A stretch of DNA of 64,000 bases from Streptomyces sp. ATexAB-D23 (GCF_000373645.1 NZ_KB892046.1:62001-126000); one strand, 5' to 3'; numbered from the stretch's first letter, positions 1-8,781 are shown. Notes: generated by a model from the letters alone, not told the origin. A program made the numbers and translations.

Positions 1-1
1 G

Positions 2-1126
2 CTCGCCGCGCTGGGCGCCGCCAACAGCGCCAAGTACGACATCACCCGCGCCGACACCTGCTACTGCCCGATGCCGCTGTTCCACGGCAACGCGCTGATG
101 GCGCTGTGGGCCCCCGCCCTCACCGCAGGCGCCACCATCGCCCTCACCCCCAAGTTCTCCGCCTCCGGATTCCTCCCCGACGTCCGCCACTTCGGAGCCA
201 CCTACTTCACGTACGTCGGCAAGGCCATCGGCTACGTCCTGGCCAGGCCCGAGACCCCCGGGGACGCCGACAACCGCCTCACCCACGCCTTCGGCACCGA
301 GGCGTCCCCCGAGGACGCGACCCGCTTCCTGGACCGCTTCGGCTGCCGCCTCGTCGAGGGCTACGGCTCCAGCGAGGGCGCCGGCATGCTCAAGCGGGTC
401 TCCGACGCGCCCACGGGCGCGCTCGGCATGCCCGCCCGGCCCGGCGTCCGCATCGTCCACCCCACCACCCGGGAGACCTGCCCGCCCGCCCGGCTCGACG
501 TCCACGGCCGGGTGCGCAACCCGGAGGAGGCCATCGGCGAGATCGTGGACACCGAGGGCGCCGCCCGCTTCGAGGGCTACTACAACAACGAGGCGGCCAA
601 CGCCGAACGCGTCCGCCACGGCTGGTACTGGACCGGCGACCTCGGTTACGTGGACGAGTCCGGCTACTTCTACTTCGCGGGCCGCTCCGGCGACTGGATA
701 CGGGTCGACGGCGAGAACACCTCGGCCCTGCTCACCGAGCGCGTCCTGCGCAGGCACCGGGACGTGGTGGCCGCCGGAGTCTTCGGCGTGCCCGACCCGC
801 GCTCCGGCGACCAGGTCATGGCCGCACTCGAACTCCCGGGCCGCACCCGCTTCGAGGACCTGGACCTGCCCGGCTTCCTGGAGCGCCAGGAGGACCTGGG
901 CAGCAAGGGCGTACCCCGCTTCGTCCGCGTCTCGCACGCCCTGCCCACCACCGGCTCCAACAAGCTCCGCAAGAAGGAGATGCAGCTGGAGGGGTGGCGC
1001 ACCGGCGACCCGGTGTACCGCTGGGCGGGCCGCGGCCGGCCCGTGTACGAGCTGATGACCGAGGACGACAAGGCCGCGCTGCGCGGCGAGTTCCTGGCCA
1101 ACGGGCGCGGACGCTTCCTGCCTTGA
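2..1126 (+). CDS. fadD17: FadD17-like acyl-CoA synthetase, 5' truncated by window edge
   Basis: The last 374 residues of an ANL-superfamily acyl-CoA ligase; the start lies outside the window. It would activate a steroid side-chain carboxylate as a CoA thioester using ATP. Visible are MPLFHGNA, the A5-type EGYGSSEG, the TGDLGY motif, the GDWIRVDGEN hinge region and a C-terminal NKLRKKEM segment that supplies the adenylation lysine. KFSASGF and the YVGKAIGYVLA stretch resemble mycobacterial FadD17 (recalled from memory, not aligned), a ligase of the cholesterol regulon. It heads a co-directional run into the side-chain acyl-CoA dehydrogenase 45 bases downstream, which supports a steroid substrate. 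The exact side-chain length used cannot be read from sequence. Confidence 0.85.
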   Translation, partial: LAALGAANSAKYDITRADTCYCPMPLFHGNALMALWAPALTAGATIALTPKFSASGFLPDVRHFGATYFTYVGKAIGYVLARPETPGDADNRLTHAFGTEASPEDATRFLDRFGCRLVEGYGSSEGAGMLKRVSDAPTGALGMPARPGVRIVHPTTRETCPPARLDVHGRVRNPEEAIGEIVDTEGAARFEGYYNNEAANAERVRHGWYWTGDLGYVDESGYFYFAGRSGDWIRVDGENTSALLTERVLRRHRDVVAAGVFGVPDPRSGDQVMAALELPGRTRFEDLDLPGFLERQEDLGSKGVPRFVRVSHALPTTGSNKLRKKEMQLEGWRTGDPVYRWAGRGRPVYELMTEDDKAALRGEFLANGRGRFLP

Positions 1127-1171
1127 CCCGCCCGCCACCCCCGCCGCCGCGACAACCGAGGAGAACCACAC

Positions 1172-2338
1172 ATGCAACTGCGCGAGAGCGCCGCGCACCA
1201 GGAGCTGCGGCGGGAACTGCGGGCGTACTTCGCGGGCCTGATGCCCGAGGACGAGCGCCGGCGCGTCGGCGAGGAGGGCGTGGGCGGCGACCGCTTCCGC
1301 GAGGTCGTCAAACGGCTCGGCTCCGACGGCTGGCTCGGCCTGGGCTGGCCCACCGAGTACGGCGGCCAGGGCCGGCCCGCCGAGGACCAGTACGTCTTCT
1401 TCGACGAGGTCCAGCGCGCGGGCCTGCCCTTCCCGTTCGTGACCGTCAACACCGTCGGGCCGACCCTCATGGCGCACGGCTCGGACGAGCACCGCAAGCG
1501 GTTCCTGCCCGGCATCCTCTCCGGCGACATCGTCTTCGCGATCGGCTACACCGAACCCGGGGCCGGCACCGACCTCGCCTCGCTGACGACCCGCGCGGTC
1601 CGCGACGGCGACGCGTACGTGGTCGACGGCAGCAAGATCTTCACCAGCGGCGCCAACACCGCCGACTACGTGTGGCTGGCCGCCCGCACCGACCCGGACG
1701 CGCCCAAGCACAAGGGCATCTCCATCCTGATCGTGCCGACATCGGCCGACGGCTTCTCCTGGAGCCCGATCCGCACCGTCGGCGGGATGACCGTCACCGC
1801 GACGTACTACAGCGGGATCCGCGTCCCCGCCGGTGACGTGGTCGGCGCGGTGGACGGCGGCTGGCGGCTGATCACCGCCCAGCTCAACCACGAACGCATC
1901 GGCCTCGCGGCCCTCGGCGGCCGCATGATCCAGCTGTGGGAACGCGTCCTCGACCTGGCCCGGGAAGACGGCACGGCCGGCATCCCCTGGGTCCGGGCGG
2001 AGTTCGCCCGCACGTACGCCCGGCTGGAGGCGATGCGGCTGATGAACTGGAAGATGACCGCTGCCGTCGCCGCGAACACCCTGACCGGCGCCGACGCGGG
2101 CGCCGCCAAGGTCTACGGCACCGAGACCCACATCGACGTCCAGCGCGGCCTCACCCAGATCCTCGGCGCGGCCGGCCGCATCCGCCCCGAATCACCCGGC
2201 GCGGCCCTCGCCGGCCAGATCGAACAGCTCTCCCGGCAGGGCATCGTCAACACCTTCGGCGGCGGCGTCAACGAGGTGCTGCGCGACATGGTCGCCACCC
2301 AGGGGCTCGGGCTGCCGCGCGCGGGGCGTGGCGCATGA
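1172..2338 (+). CDS. chsE2: Acyl-CoA dehydrogenase, ChsE2 (FadE29)-like
   Basis: 388 residues, full length for the family. The FAD-dependent dehydrogenase introduces the 2,3-double bond in the shortened three-carbon steroid side chain. In mycobacteria ChsE2 (FadE29) works only as a heterotetramer with ChsE1 (FadE28), and a ChsE1-like gene is the next but one here. The GYTEPGAGTDLASL flavin-binding segment and the C-terminal TFGGGVNEVLRDMVA motif are characteristic of FadE29. A GAGGAGAA ribosome site lies 8 bases before the ATG. The gene ends in a 4-base ATGA overlap with the following chsH2-like gene, suggesting translational coupling. Confidence 0.88.
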   Translation: MQLRESAAHQELRRELRAYFAGLMPEDERRRVGEEGVGGDRFREVVKRLGSDGWLGLGWPTEYGGQGRPAEDQYVFFDEVQRAGLPFPFVTVNTVGPTLMAHGSDEHRKRFLPGILSGDIVFAIGYTEPGAGTDLASLTTRAVRDGDAYVVDGSKIFTSGANTADYVWLAARTDPDAPKHKGISILIVPTSADGFSWSPIRTVGGMTVTATYYSGIRVPAGDVVGAVDGGWRLITAQLNHERIGLAALGGRMIQLWERVLDLAREDGTAGIPWVRAEFARTYARLEAMRLMNWKMTAAVAANTLTGADAGAAKVYGTETHIDVQRGLTQILGAAGRIRPESPGAALAGQIEQLSRQGIVNTFGGGVNEVLRDMVATQGLGLPRAGRGA

Positions 2339-3306
2339 GCGGCGAGGAGCGGCGAGCGGACTACGAGGAACGGCTCCAGGCCTTCACCGGTCGCGAACTG
2401 CGCCCCCGCACCCCGGGCCAGGACCCCGTCAACCAGCCGATGATCCGGCACTGGGCGGAGGCGATGGGCGACACCAACCCGGTGTACACGGACGCCGCCG
2501 CGGCCCGCGCCACCGGCCGCAAGGGGGTGGTGGCACCCGCGTCGATGGTCCAGGCGTGGACCATGCGCGGATACGCCGCCACCGTGGACCCGCGACCCGG
2601 CGACGGGGACGGCTTCGAGGCGCTGGTGGCCCTGCTGGACGAGGGCGGCTACACCTCCGTGGTCGCCACCGACTCCGAGTTCACCTTCCTGCGGGAACTG
2701 GCCCCCGGGGACCGCGTCGCCGTCCGCGAGACCGTCGAGTCCGTCTCGGCCGAGAAGCGGACCGGGCTCGGGCCCGGGCGCTTCGTCACCACCCTGAAGA
2801 CCTACACCGACGATGACGGGGAGACGGTCGCCACCCAGCGGTGGCGCACCCTGAGGTTTCGCCCGGCGGCAGCGGAAGAGGACCCCGCGCCCCAGCCCGC
2901 CCCGCGCCCGCGCCCCGCCGTCAACCGGGACAACGCCTTCTTCTTCGAGGGCGCGAAGGACCACCGGCTGCTCATCCAGCGCTGCGCCGACTGCTCCCGG
3001 CTGCGCCACCCGCCGGGCCCCTGCTGCCCCGCGTGCGGGTCGACGGACTGGGACACCGTCGAGGCCGGCGGACGCGGCGAGGTGTACAGCTTCGTCGTCA
3101 GCCACCACCCGAAGCACCCCGCGTTCGACACGCCGTACCTCGTGGCCGTCGTCGCGCTCGCCGAGGGCACCCGGCTCATCACCAACCTGACCGGTGTCGC
3201 CCCCGAGGACGTCACCATCGGCATGCCCGTCGTCCTGGACTGGCTCGACGCCGACCCCGATCCGACCCTGCCGGTGTTCCGGCCCGCCCCGACGGAGGCG
3301 CCCTGA
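2335..3306 (+). CDS. chsH2: ChsH2-like fusion: MaoC hydratase domain plus DUF35 domain
   Basis: 323 residues. The N-terminal half is a MaoC/hot-dog domain (roughly residues 10-180). The C-terminal half is a DUF35 OB-fold protein with a rubredoxin-like zinc ribbon, C-x2-C and C-x2-C around residues 219-235 (RCADCSRL, CCPACGS). This is the architecture of ChsH2 (Rv3542c), whose MaoC half pairs with ChsH1 to hydrate the enoyl-CoA side chain and whose DUF35 half binds the aldolase Ltp2. Both partners are encoded downstream (4421-4870 and 4867-6048). Start chosen at the ATG overlapping the upstream stop. Confidence 0.9.
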   Translation: MSGEERRADYEERLQAFTGRELRPRTPGQDPVNQPMIRHWAEAMGDTNPVYTDAAAARATGRKGVVAPASMVQAWTMRGYAATVDPRPGDGDGFEALVALLDEGGYTSVVATDSEFTFLRELAPGDRVAVRETVESVSAEKRTGLGPGRFVTTLKTYTDDDGETVATQRWRTLRFRPAAAEEDPAPQPAPRPRPAVNRDNAFFFEGAKDHRLLIQRCADCSRLRHPPGPCCPACGSTDWDTVEAGGRGEVYSFVVSHHPKHPAFDTPYLVAVVALAEGTRLITNLTGVAPEDVTIGMPVVLDWLDADPDPTLPVFRPAPTEAP

Positions 3307-4424
3307 TGGATTTCTCCCTGGGAGAAGAACTCGAAGCGGTCCGTGACCTGGCCCGGGAGATCCTCACCGACCACGCCACGCCCGAGCGGCTGCGCGAGGC
3401 CGAGTGCTCCCCGTCCCGGGTGGACGAGCGGCTGTGGGCGGACCTGGCCTCGGCCGGACTGCTCGCCGCCGTGCTCCCCGAAGCCGACGGGGGCGCCGGA
3501 CTCGGCATGGCCGGCCTCTGCGTCCTGCTCCAGGAACAGGGCCGGGTGGTGGCCCCGGTCCCGCTGTGGCCCGCGCTGACCGGCGCGCTCACCGTGGCCG
3601 CCCACGGCACGGCCGGGCAGCGCTCGGCCCTGCTGCCGGGCCTGGCGGACGGCGGTGCGCGGCTCACCGTCGCGCTTGAGGAGTTCGGCCCGGCCGGTCC
3701 GCTCGCACCCCGGACCACCGCGGCCCAGGACGGTACCGGCTGGCTGCTCACCGGCGTCAAGGCCGTGGTGCCCGCCCCCGCCGGAGCGGCCCACGTCCTG
3801 GTCACCGCCGCGACGGACGCGGGACCCGGTCTCTTCCTGGTCGCCGCCGACGCCCCCGGGGCGAGCTGGGAGCACGCCGAGACCACCAGCCACGACCTGA
3901 GCGCCCACCTCACCCTCGACGGCGCGCCCGCCGCACCCGTCGGCACACCGGGCGGCGCGGCCTGTGCGGACCTCGTCCGGTATGCCCGGCTCGCCCTGGC
4001 CGCCGTCCAGACCGGGGTGGCACAGGGGGCGCTCGGCCATGCGGCCGGGCATCTGCGCGAGCGCGCCCAGTTCGGCCGCCCGCTCGCCACCTTCCAGGCC
4101 GTCCAGCACCAGCTGGCCGACTGCTACATCGACATCGAGGCCATGCGGGTCACGCTGTGGCACGCCGTGGACGCGCTGGCCGAGCCGTTCGACGCCGATG
4201 CGGCGGACCGGGCCGCGCTCGTCGCCGAGTGGTGGGCCGCCGAAGGGGGACTCGACACCGTCCACCGGGTGCAGCACGTGCACGGCGGCATCGGCGTCGA
4301 CACCGACTACCCGGTCCACCGCCACTTCCTGTGGGGCAAGCAGATCTCCACCACCCTCGGCGGTGCGGGCGCGGGCCTGGACCACTTGGGGGTCCTGCTG
4401 ACCGGCGGGGCGGTGACCGCATGA
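3306..4424 (+). CDS. chsE1: Acyl-CoA dehydrogenase, ChsE1 (FadE28)-like
   Basis: 372 residues. This is the partner subunit of the ChsE1-ChsE2 side-chain dehydrogenase. The N-terminal half is divergent and lacks the usual YTEPxAGSD flavin motif, as expected for the FadE28-type chain. The C-terminal domain keeps RAQFGRPLATFQAVQH and HVHGGIGVDTDYPVHRH. The ATG shares one base with the upstream TGA. In M. tuberculosis fadE28 and fadE29 are adjacent; here the chsH2-like gene sits between them, so the operon is a shuffled version of the igr operon with the same members. Confidence 0.85.
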   Translation: MDFSLGEELEAVRDLAREILTDHATPERLREAECSPSRVDERLWADLASAGLLAAVLPEADGGAGLGMAGLCVLLQEQGRVVAPVPLWPALTGALTVAAHGTAGQRSALLPGLADGGARLTVALEEFGPAGPLAPRTTAAQDGTGWLLTGVKAVVPAPAGAAHVLVTAATDAGPGLFLVAADAPGASWEHAETTSHDLSAHLTLDGAPAAPVGTPGGAACADLVRYARLALAAVQTGVAQGALGHAAGHLRERAQFGRPLATFQAVQHQLADCYIDIEAMRVTLWHAVDALAEPFDADAADRAALVAEWWAAEGGLDTVHRVQHVHGGIGVDTDYPVHRHFLWGKQISTTLGGAGAGLDHLGVLLTGGAVTA

Positions 4425-4870
4425 GCCCGCGGCAGGGCACCGCGCTCCCGCCCACCCGCACCTACGACGAGGTGGCCGTCGGGGAGGTGCTTCCCGAGCT
4501 GGCGATCCCCATCACCCGCACCCTGATCGTGGCCACCGCGCTCGCGAGCCGCGACTTCCAGGATGTGCACCACGACCCCGGACTCGCCCGGGAACGCGGC
4601 TCGAAGGACATCTTCATGAACATCCTGACCAGCAACGGCCTGGTCGACCGGTACGTCACCGGCTGGGCCGGCCCCGCCGCCGTCGTCAAGGCCATCCGCA
4701 TCCGGCTCGGCGCCCCCAACCACCCCGGCGACACGATGGTGCTCACCGGCACCGTCACCGGGAAGTCCGGCGCCGACCGCCACGTCGAGATCGCCGTGCG
4801 GGGCACCAACAGCGTGGGCGCCCACATCACCGGCAGTGTGTCGGTGCAACTGCCCGGGGAGGGCCGATGA
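4421..4870 (+). CDS. chsH1: ChsH1-like MaoC hydratase subunit
   Basis: 149 residues, a single hot-dog MaoC domain. The conserved hydratase signature is visible as SRDFQDVHHDPGLARERGSKDIFMN, with the Asp/His pair expected of R-hydratase active sites. In mycobacteria ChsH1 (Rv3541c) forms a heterocomplex with the MaoC half of ChsH2 and adds water to the unsaturated three-carbon side chain made by ChsE1-ChsE2. It overlaps both neighbours by 4 bases (ATGA), so its dosage is probably locked to chsE1 and ltp2. Confidence 0.88.
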   Translation: MSPRQGTALPPTRTYDEVAVGEVLPELAIPITRTLIVATALASRDFQDVHHDPGLARERGSKDIFMNILTSNGLVDRYVTGWAGPAAVVKAIRIRLGAPNHPGDTMVLTGTVTGKSGADRHVEIAVRGTNSVGAHITGSVSVQLPGEGR

Positions 4871-6048
4871 GCAGGACTGCGCTGTCGGGGGCCGCCGCGG
4901 TGGCCGGGATCGGCGCCACCGAATTCTCCAAGAACTCCGGCCGCAGTGAACTCCGGCTGGCCTGCGAGGCGGTGCTCGCCGCCCTGGACGACGCGGGGCT
5001 GACCCCCGCCGACGTCGACGGGCTCGTCACCTTCACCGCCGAGACCAACTCCGAGGTCCATGTAGCCCGGAACACGGGGATGGGCGAGCTGACGTTCTTC
5101 TCCCGTATCGGCTACGGAGGCGGCGCGGCCTGCGCGACCGTGCAGCAGGCGGCCATGGCCGTCGCCACCGGGGCCGCCGAAGTGGTCGTCTGCTACCGGG
5201 CGTTCAACGAACGCTCCGGCGAGCGCTACGGGCTGGGACAGGCCGACCGGCCCATGGACACCACCGCGGACCGGGCCGCCTACGCCTGGATGACACCGTT
5301 CGGGCTGAGCACCCCGGCCCAGTGGGTGGCCATGTTCGCCCGCCGCTACCTGCACGAGTACGGGGCCACCACCGACGACTTCGGCCGGGTCGCCGTCGTC
5401 GACCGCAAGCACGCCGCGAACAACCCGGCCGCCTGGTTCCACGGACGCCCCATCACCCTCCAGGACCACCGCGACTCCCGCTGGATCGCCGAGCCCCTGC
5501 GCCTGCTGGACTGCTGCCAGGAGACCGACGGCGGGCAGGCCCTCGTCATCGTCTCCGCCGAGCGCGCCCGTGACCTGCCCCACCCGCCGGCCGTGATCCG
5601 CTCCGCCGCCCAGGGACTCGGGGCCGACCAGCACATGATGACCAGCTACTACCGGCCCACCATCAGCGGAATCCCGGAAATGGGCCTGGTGGGACGGCAG
5701 TTGTACGGGCAGAGCGGCCTTCGCCCCGGGGACATCGACGCGGCCGTGCTCTACGACCACTTCACCCCGCTGGTCCTTCCCCAACTGGAGGAGCTGGGCT
5801 TCTGCGAGCGCGGCGAGGCCAAGGACTTCATCGCGGACGGCCACCTCGAACTCGGCGGCTCCCTGCCCTTCAACACCCATGGCGGACAGCTCGGAGAGGC
5901 GTATCTGCACGGCATGAACGGCGTCGCGGAGGGCGTCCGGCTGATCCGGGGCACCTCCGTCAACCAGCCCGACCGGACCGACCACGTCCTGGTCACCGCC
6001 GGCACCGGAGTCCCCACCAGCGGGCTGATCCTGGGGGCCGACCGATGA
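4867..6048 (+). CDS. ltp2: Ltp2-like thiolase-fold aldolase
   Basis: 393 residues, a thiolase/SCPx-like fold. Members of the Ltp2 group are retro-aldolases that cut the hydroxylated three-carbon side chain to a 17-keto steroid plus propionyl-CoA, working with the DUF35 domain of ChsH2. A thiolase nucleophile Cys in the usual context is not evident, in keeping with aldolase rather than thiolase chemistry. Conserved aromatic stretches SYYRPTISG and LYDHFTPL and the C-terminal NTHGGQLGEAYLHGMNG are visible. The position directly after chsH1 is the same as in the igr operon. Confidence 0.88.
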   Translation: MSRTALSGAAAVAGIGATEFSKNSGRSELRLACEAVLAALDDAGLTPADVDGLVTFTAETNSEVHVARNTGMGELTFFSRIGYGGGAACATVQQAAMAVATGAAEVVVCYRAFNERSGERYGLGQADRPMDTTADRAAYAWMTPFGLSTPAQWVAMFARRYLHEYGATTDDFGRVAVVDRKHAANNPAAWFHGRPITLQDHRDSRWIAEPLRLLDCCQETDGGQALVIVSAERARDLPHPPAVIRSAAQGLGADQHMMTSYYRPTISGIPEMGLVGRQLYGQSGLRPGDIDAAVLYDHFTPLVLPQLEELGFCERGEAKDFIADGHLELGGSLPFNTHGGQLGEAYLHGMNGVAEGVRLIRGTSVNQPDRTDHVLVTAGTGVPTSGLILGADR

Positions 6049-6881
6049 CCGGGTCCCCCTGGCAGGGCCGCGCGCTCGGCAGCCGTACCGTCTCCTGGAC
6101 CGCGCGGGACGCGATCCTCTACGCGCTCGCCGTCGGAGCCCCCGCCGAACGCCTCGACCTCGTGTACGAGCAGCGGCTGCGGGTGCTGCCGACCTTCGCC
6201 CTGACCCTGGCCCAGTGGGCGCCCGACGCGCTCGGCGCACTCGGTGCCTTCGACGTCACCACCGCCGTGCACGGCGGCCAGCGCCTCGTCGTGCACCGGC
6301 CGCTGGAGCCGGACGGGGAGCTGACCGCCACCGCCCGGGTCTCCCAGGTGCGGGACAAGGGATCGGCCGCCGTGTTCGATGTGGAGGTGGACTGCGTGTA
6401 CTTCACGGCCACCTGGTCCCTCTTCGCCCCCGGTGCCGGCGGCTTCGGCGGCGAACGCGGACCGGCGGCCCCGCGCCGCCCCGGCCGCCCGCCCGAGCAC
6501 ACCGCGACCGTCGCCACCCACTCCCGGCAGGCGGCCTTCTACCGGCTCCTCGGCGACCGGCACGCCATGCACATCGACCCCGGCGCGGCGCAGGCGGCCG
6601 GCATGCCCCGGCCCTTCCTGCACGGGCTGTGCACCCTCGCCGCGAGCCTGCTGCCCCTGGCCGACCGCCTCGGCGCCCACCCCGCCGACCTGGTGGAGCT
6701 GGACGCCCGGTTCGCCGCCCCCGTCTTCCCCGGCGACCGGCTCGGCGTACGGGCCTGGAACGACACGAGCGGTCCCGCCGTGCTCTTCGAGGCCTCCGCG
6801 GGGGACCGCACGGTCCTGACCGGCGGACGGGCCCGCTTCGCCCCCGACGCAACCGCCCCCGAGGAGACCCCCGGTGCTTGA
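6045..6881 (+). CDS. Double hot-dog MaoC-type enoyl-CoA hydratase (ChsH3/Rv3538 type)
   Basis: 278 residues with two hot-dog repeats. The second holds the hydratase motif LGDRHAMHIDPGAAQAAGMPRPFLHGLC, with the Asp-x4-His pair and PxFLHG of the MaoC/2-enoyl-CoA hydratase-2 family. Length and layout fit Rv3538 (ChsH3)-like hydratases that act in an earlier side-chain beta-oxidation cycle than ChsH1-ChsH2. The ATG overlaps the ltp2 stop by 4 bases. The assignment to ChsH3 rests on architecture and context, and another R-specific hydratase of the HtdY type is possible. Confidence 0.75.
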   Translation: MTGSPWQGRALGSRTVSWTARDAILYALAVGAPAERLDLVYEQRLRVLPTFALTLAQWAPDALGALGAFDVTTAVHGGQRLVVHRPLEPDGELTATARVSQVRDKGSAAVFDVEVDCVYFTATWSLFAPGAGGFGGERGPAAPRRPGRPPEHTATVATHSRQAAFYRLLGDRHAMHIDPGAAQAAGMPRPFLHGLCTLAASLLPLADRLGAHPADLVELDARFAAPVFPGDRLGVRAWNDTSGPAVLFEASAGDRTVLTGGRARFAPDATAPEETPGA

Positions 6882-7689
6882 GACCGCCCGGCGCGCCGAG
6901 GCCGCCGACCTGCTGTGGGCCGCCCAGTGCGCGCGGACCCCCGTCGAGCCGCTGACCACCACGTACCCGGGCATCGACGCGGCCGACGCCTACGAGATCC
7001 AGCTCATCAACATCCGCAGACAGCTCGCCCTGGGCCGTACCGTCCACGGGCACAAGGTCGGCCTGTCCTCCGAGGTCATGCAGCGGATGATGGGCGTGGA
7101 CGAACCCGACTACGGCCACCTGCTGTCCGACATGGTGCTCAGCGAGGACACCCCCGTCGACACCGGCCGCTACTGCTACCCCCGCATCGAGGTCGAGATC
7201 GGCTACGTGCTCGGCCGGAGCCTGCCCGGTGAGGGCTGCACCACCGCCGACGTCCTGGTCGCCACCGAGTACATCGTCCCCTCCATCGAACTCATCGACA
7301 GCCGGATCAAGGACTGGCGGATCGCGCTGGCCGACACCATCGCCGACAACGCCTCGTCCGCCGGGGTGCTCCTCGGCGCCGCCCGCGTAAGGCCGGCCGA
7401 GCTGGACCCCGCCGACATCGCCGCCGTGCTGTACCGGGACGGCGAGGAGATCGCCCGGGGCAACACCAGCGCGGTCCTCGGGGACCCGACGGAGGCCGTC
7501 GCCTGGCTGGCCCGCAAGGTGGCCTCCTTCGGGGTGACGCTGGAAGCCGGCCACGTCGTCCTGCCCGGCTCGTGCACCGCGGCGGTCGACGTACGGCCGG
7601 GCGAGACGTTCCGCGCCGACTTCGGGGGACTCGGCTCCGTGTCCGTCGCCTTCGCCCACTCAACGGGACAGGACGGCACCCAGAACTGA
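6874..7689 (+). CDS. hsaE: 2-hydroxypenta-2,4-dienoate hydratase, HsaE-like
   Basis: 271 residues of the MhpD/HsaE hydratase family (FAH-like fold). It hydrates the C5 dienoate released from steroid ring A after meta-cleavage. Metal-binding acidic residues are visible in RIEVEIGYVLGR and IVPSIELIDSR. Translation starts at a GTG 8 bases inside the previous gene. HsaE is normally followed by the aldolase HsaF and acetaldehyde dehydrogenase HsaG. Neither is present here; the operon ends and a hairpin follows at 7716-7747. Confidence 0.85.
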   Translation: MLETARRAEAADLLWAAQCARTPVEPLTTTYPGIDAADAYEIQLINIRRQLALGRTVHGHKVGLSSEVMQRMMGVDEPDYGHLLSDMVLSEDTPVDTGRYCYPRIEVEIGYVLGRSLPGEGCTTADVLVATEYIVPSIELIDSRIKDWRIALADTIADNASSAGVLLGAARVRPAELDPADIAAVLYRDGEEIARGNTSAVLGDPTEAVAWLARKVASFGVTLEAGHVVLPGSCTAAVDVRPGETFRADFGGLGSVSVAFAHSTGQDGTQN

Positions 7690-7693
7690 AATC

Positions 7694-7705
7694 AATACTA
7701 GTTTT
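7694..7705. promoter_or_regulatory. AT-rich palindrome AATACTAGTTTT upstream of the Hsd4A-like gene
   Basis: AA-N-ACTAGT-N-TT forms a near-perfect inverted repeat, strikingly AT-rich for this genome, lying between the hsaE stop and the next gene. It is a candidate repressor site, perhaps for the KstR-like regulator encoded at 8780-9391. It does not match the mycobacterial KstR core (AAC-N2-GTT), so the regulator is a guess. Confidence 0.35.
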
Positions 7706-7715
7706 CTGAGCCGAA

Positions 7716-7747
7716 GGCGCACCCCGGTCGCGAACACGGGGTGCGCC
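7716..7747. terminator. Perfect 11-bp inverted repeat, likely terminator
   Basis: GGCGCACCCCG and CGGGGTGCGCC are exact complements around a 10-base loop, starting 27 bases after the hsaE stop. There is no T-tract, as is common in Streptomyces. It would separate the side-chain operon from the Hsd4A-like gene, or act as an attenuator in that gene's leader. Confidence 0.6.
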
Positions 7748-7788
7748 GCTCCATCCACCGGCTCGACGCCACACCGGAAAGAGGCAGC

Positions 7789-8730
7789 ATGAGCGCGACG
7801 AACACCCCATCGGCGGGCACCCTGGAGGGGCGCACCGCCGTCGTCACCGGAGCCGGAGCGGGACTCGGCCGCGCCGAGGCACTGGCCCTGGCGGGGCTCG
7901 GGGCCAATGTGGTGGTCAACGACATCGGCCCGGCCGCCGACGACGTGGCCGCCGAGATCAAGGAGCTGGGCAGCGGCGCGGTCGCGGTGACCGGCGACGT
8001 GGGGGACTGGTCGATGGGCGACCGCCTGGTCCGGGCCGCAGTGGAGAGCTTCGGCGGCCTGGACATCGTCGTCAACAACGCGGGCGTCCTGCGCGACAAG
8101 ATGCTCTTCAACCTCACCGAGTCCGACTGGGACGACGTCATCCGCATCCACCTCAAGGGGCACGCCGGGATCTCCCGCGCCGCCGCGGCGCACTGGCGCG
8201 CGGCGAGCAAGGCGTCCGGCACCCAGGTCTACGGCCGGGTCGTCAACACCTCCTCCGAGGCCTTCCTCTTCGGCGCCCCGGGCCAGCCCAACTACTCCGC
8301 CGCCAAGGCCGGCATCACCGCGCTGACCCTGGCCACCGCCCAGGGCCTGGCCCGCTACGGAGTGCGCGCCAACGCGATCTGCCCCCGGGCCCGCACCGCG
8401 ATGACCGCCGAGGCCTTCGGCGAGGGCGACACCGCCCCCGGCGGCCTGGACATCATGGCCCCCGAGCGCGTCGCCACCCTCGTCGCACACCTGGCCTCAC
8501 CGGCCGCCGACAAGATCAACGGGCAGGTCTTCGTCGTCTACGGCGACATGGTCGCCCTGCTCGCCCCACCCACCGTGGAGAAGAAGTTCACCGCCGCCGA
8601 CGGCACCTTCACCCCCGAGGAGCTGGACGGCCTGCTGACGCCCCACTTCGAGGGCCGCGACCCGTACCGGAGCTTCGCCGCCTACAGCGTCGCCGGACTC
8701 GACACGACGGGCACCCAGCGGCAGCGCTGA
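7789..8730 (+). CDS. Short-chain dehydrogenase, Hsd4A-like 3-hydroxyacyl-CoA dehydrogenase
   Basis: 313 residues. Classical SDR: TGAGAGLG cofactor motif at residues 20-27, NNAG, and a Ser / YSAAK catalytic set (NTSSEAF, NYSAAKAG). The C-terminal extension beyond a 250-residue SDR and the ALAGLGANVVVNDIG start resemble the dehydrogenase domain of peroxisomal multifunctional enzyme 2 and mycobacterial Hsd4A (Rv3502c), which oxidises 3-hydroxyacyl-CoA steroid side chains. The ATG at 7789 follows AAAGAGG; an in-frame GTG further upstream lies inside the hairpin and is unlikely. It pairs functionally with the upstream R-hydratases. Confidence 0.8.
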   Translation: MSATNTPSAGTLEGRTAVVTGAGAGLGRAEALALAGLGANVVVNDIGPAADDVAAEIKELGSGAVAVTGDVGDWSMGDRLVRAAVESFGGLDIVVNNAGVLRDKMLFNLTESDWDDVIRIHLKGHAGISRAAAAHWRAASKASGTQVYGRVVNTSSEAFLFGAPGQPNYSAAKAGITALTLATAQGLARYGVRANAICPRARTAMTAEAFGEGDTAPGGLDIMAPERVATLVAHLASPAADKINGQVFVVYGDMVALLAPPTVEKKFTAADGTFTPEELDGLLTPHFEGRDPYRSFAAYSVAGLDTTGTQRQR

Positions 8731-8749
8731 AACGGCACACCGACGCACC

Positions 8750-8781
8750 GACCCGGCCGGCGCACCCGCGCGGGCCGGGTC
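8750..8781. terminator. Bidirectional terminator hairpin
   Basis: GACCCGGCC and GGCCGGGTC pair perfectly around a 14-base loop, placed between two convergent genes and touching the stop codon of the minus-strand regulator. It can serve both. Confidence 0.65.

Noticed and set aside
4462..6240. Minus-strand open frame opposite chsH1, ltp2 and the MaoC gene
   Set aside because: Low-complexity Arg/Gly/Ala protein without family motifs, fully antisense to well-supported genes.
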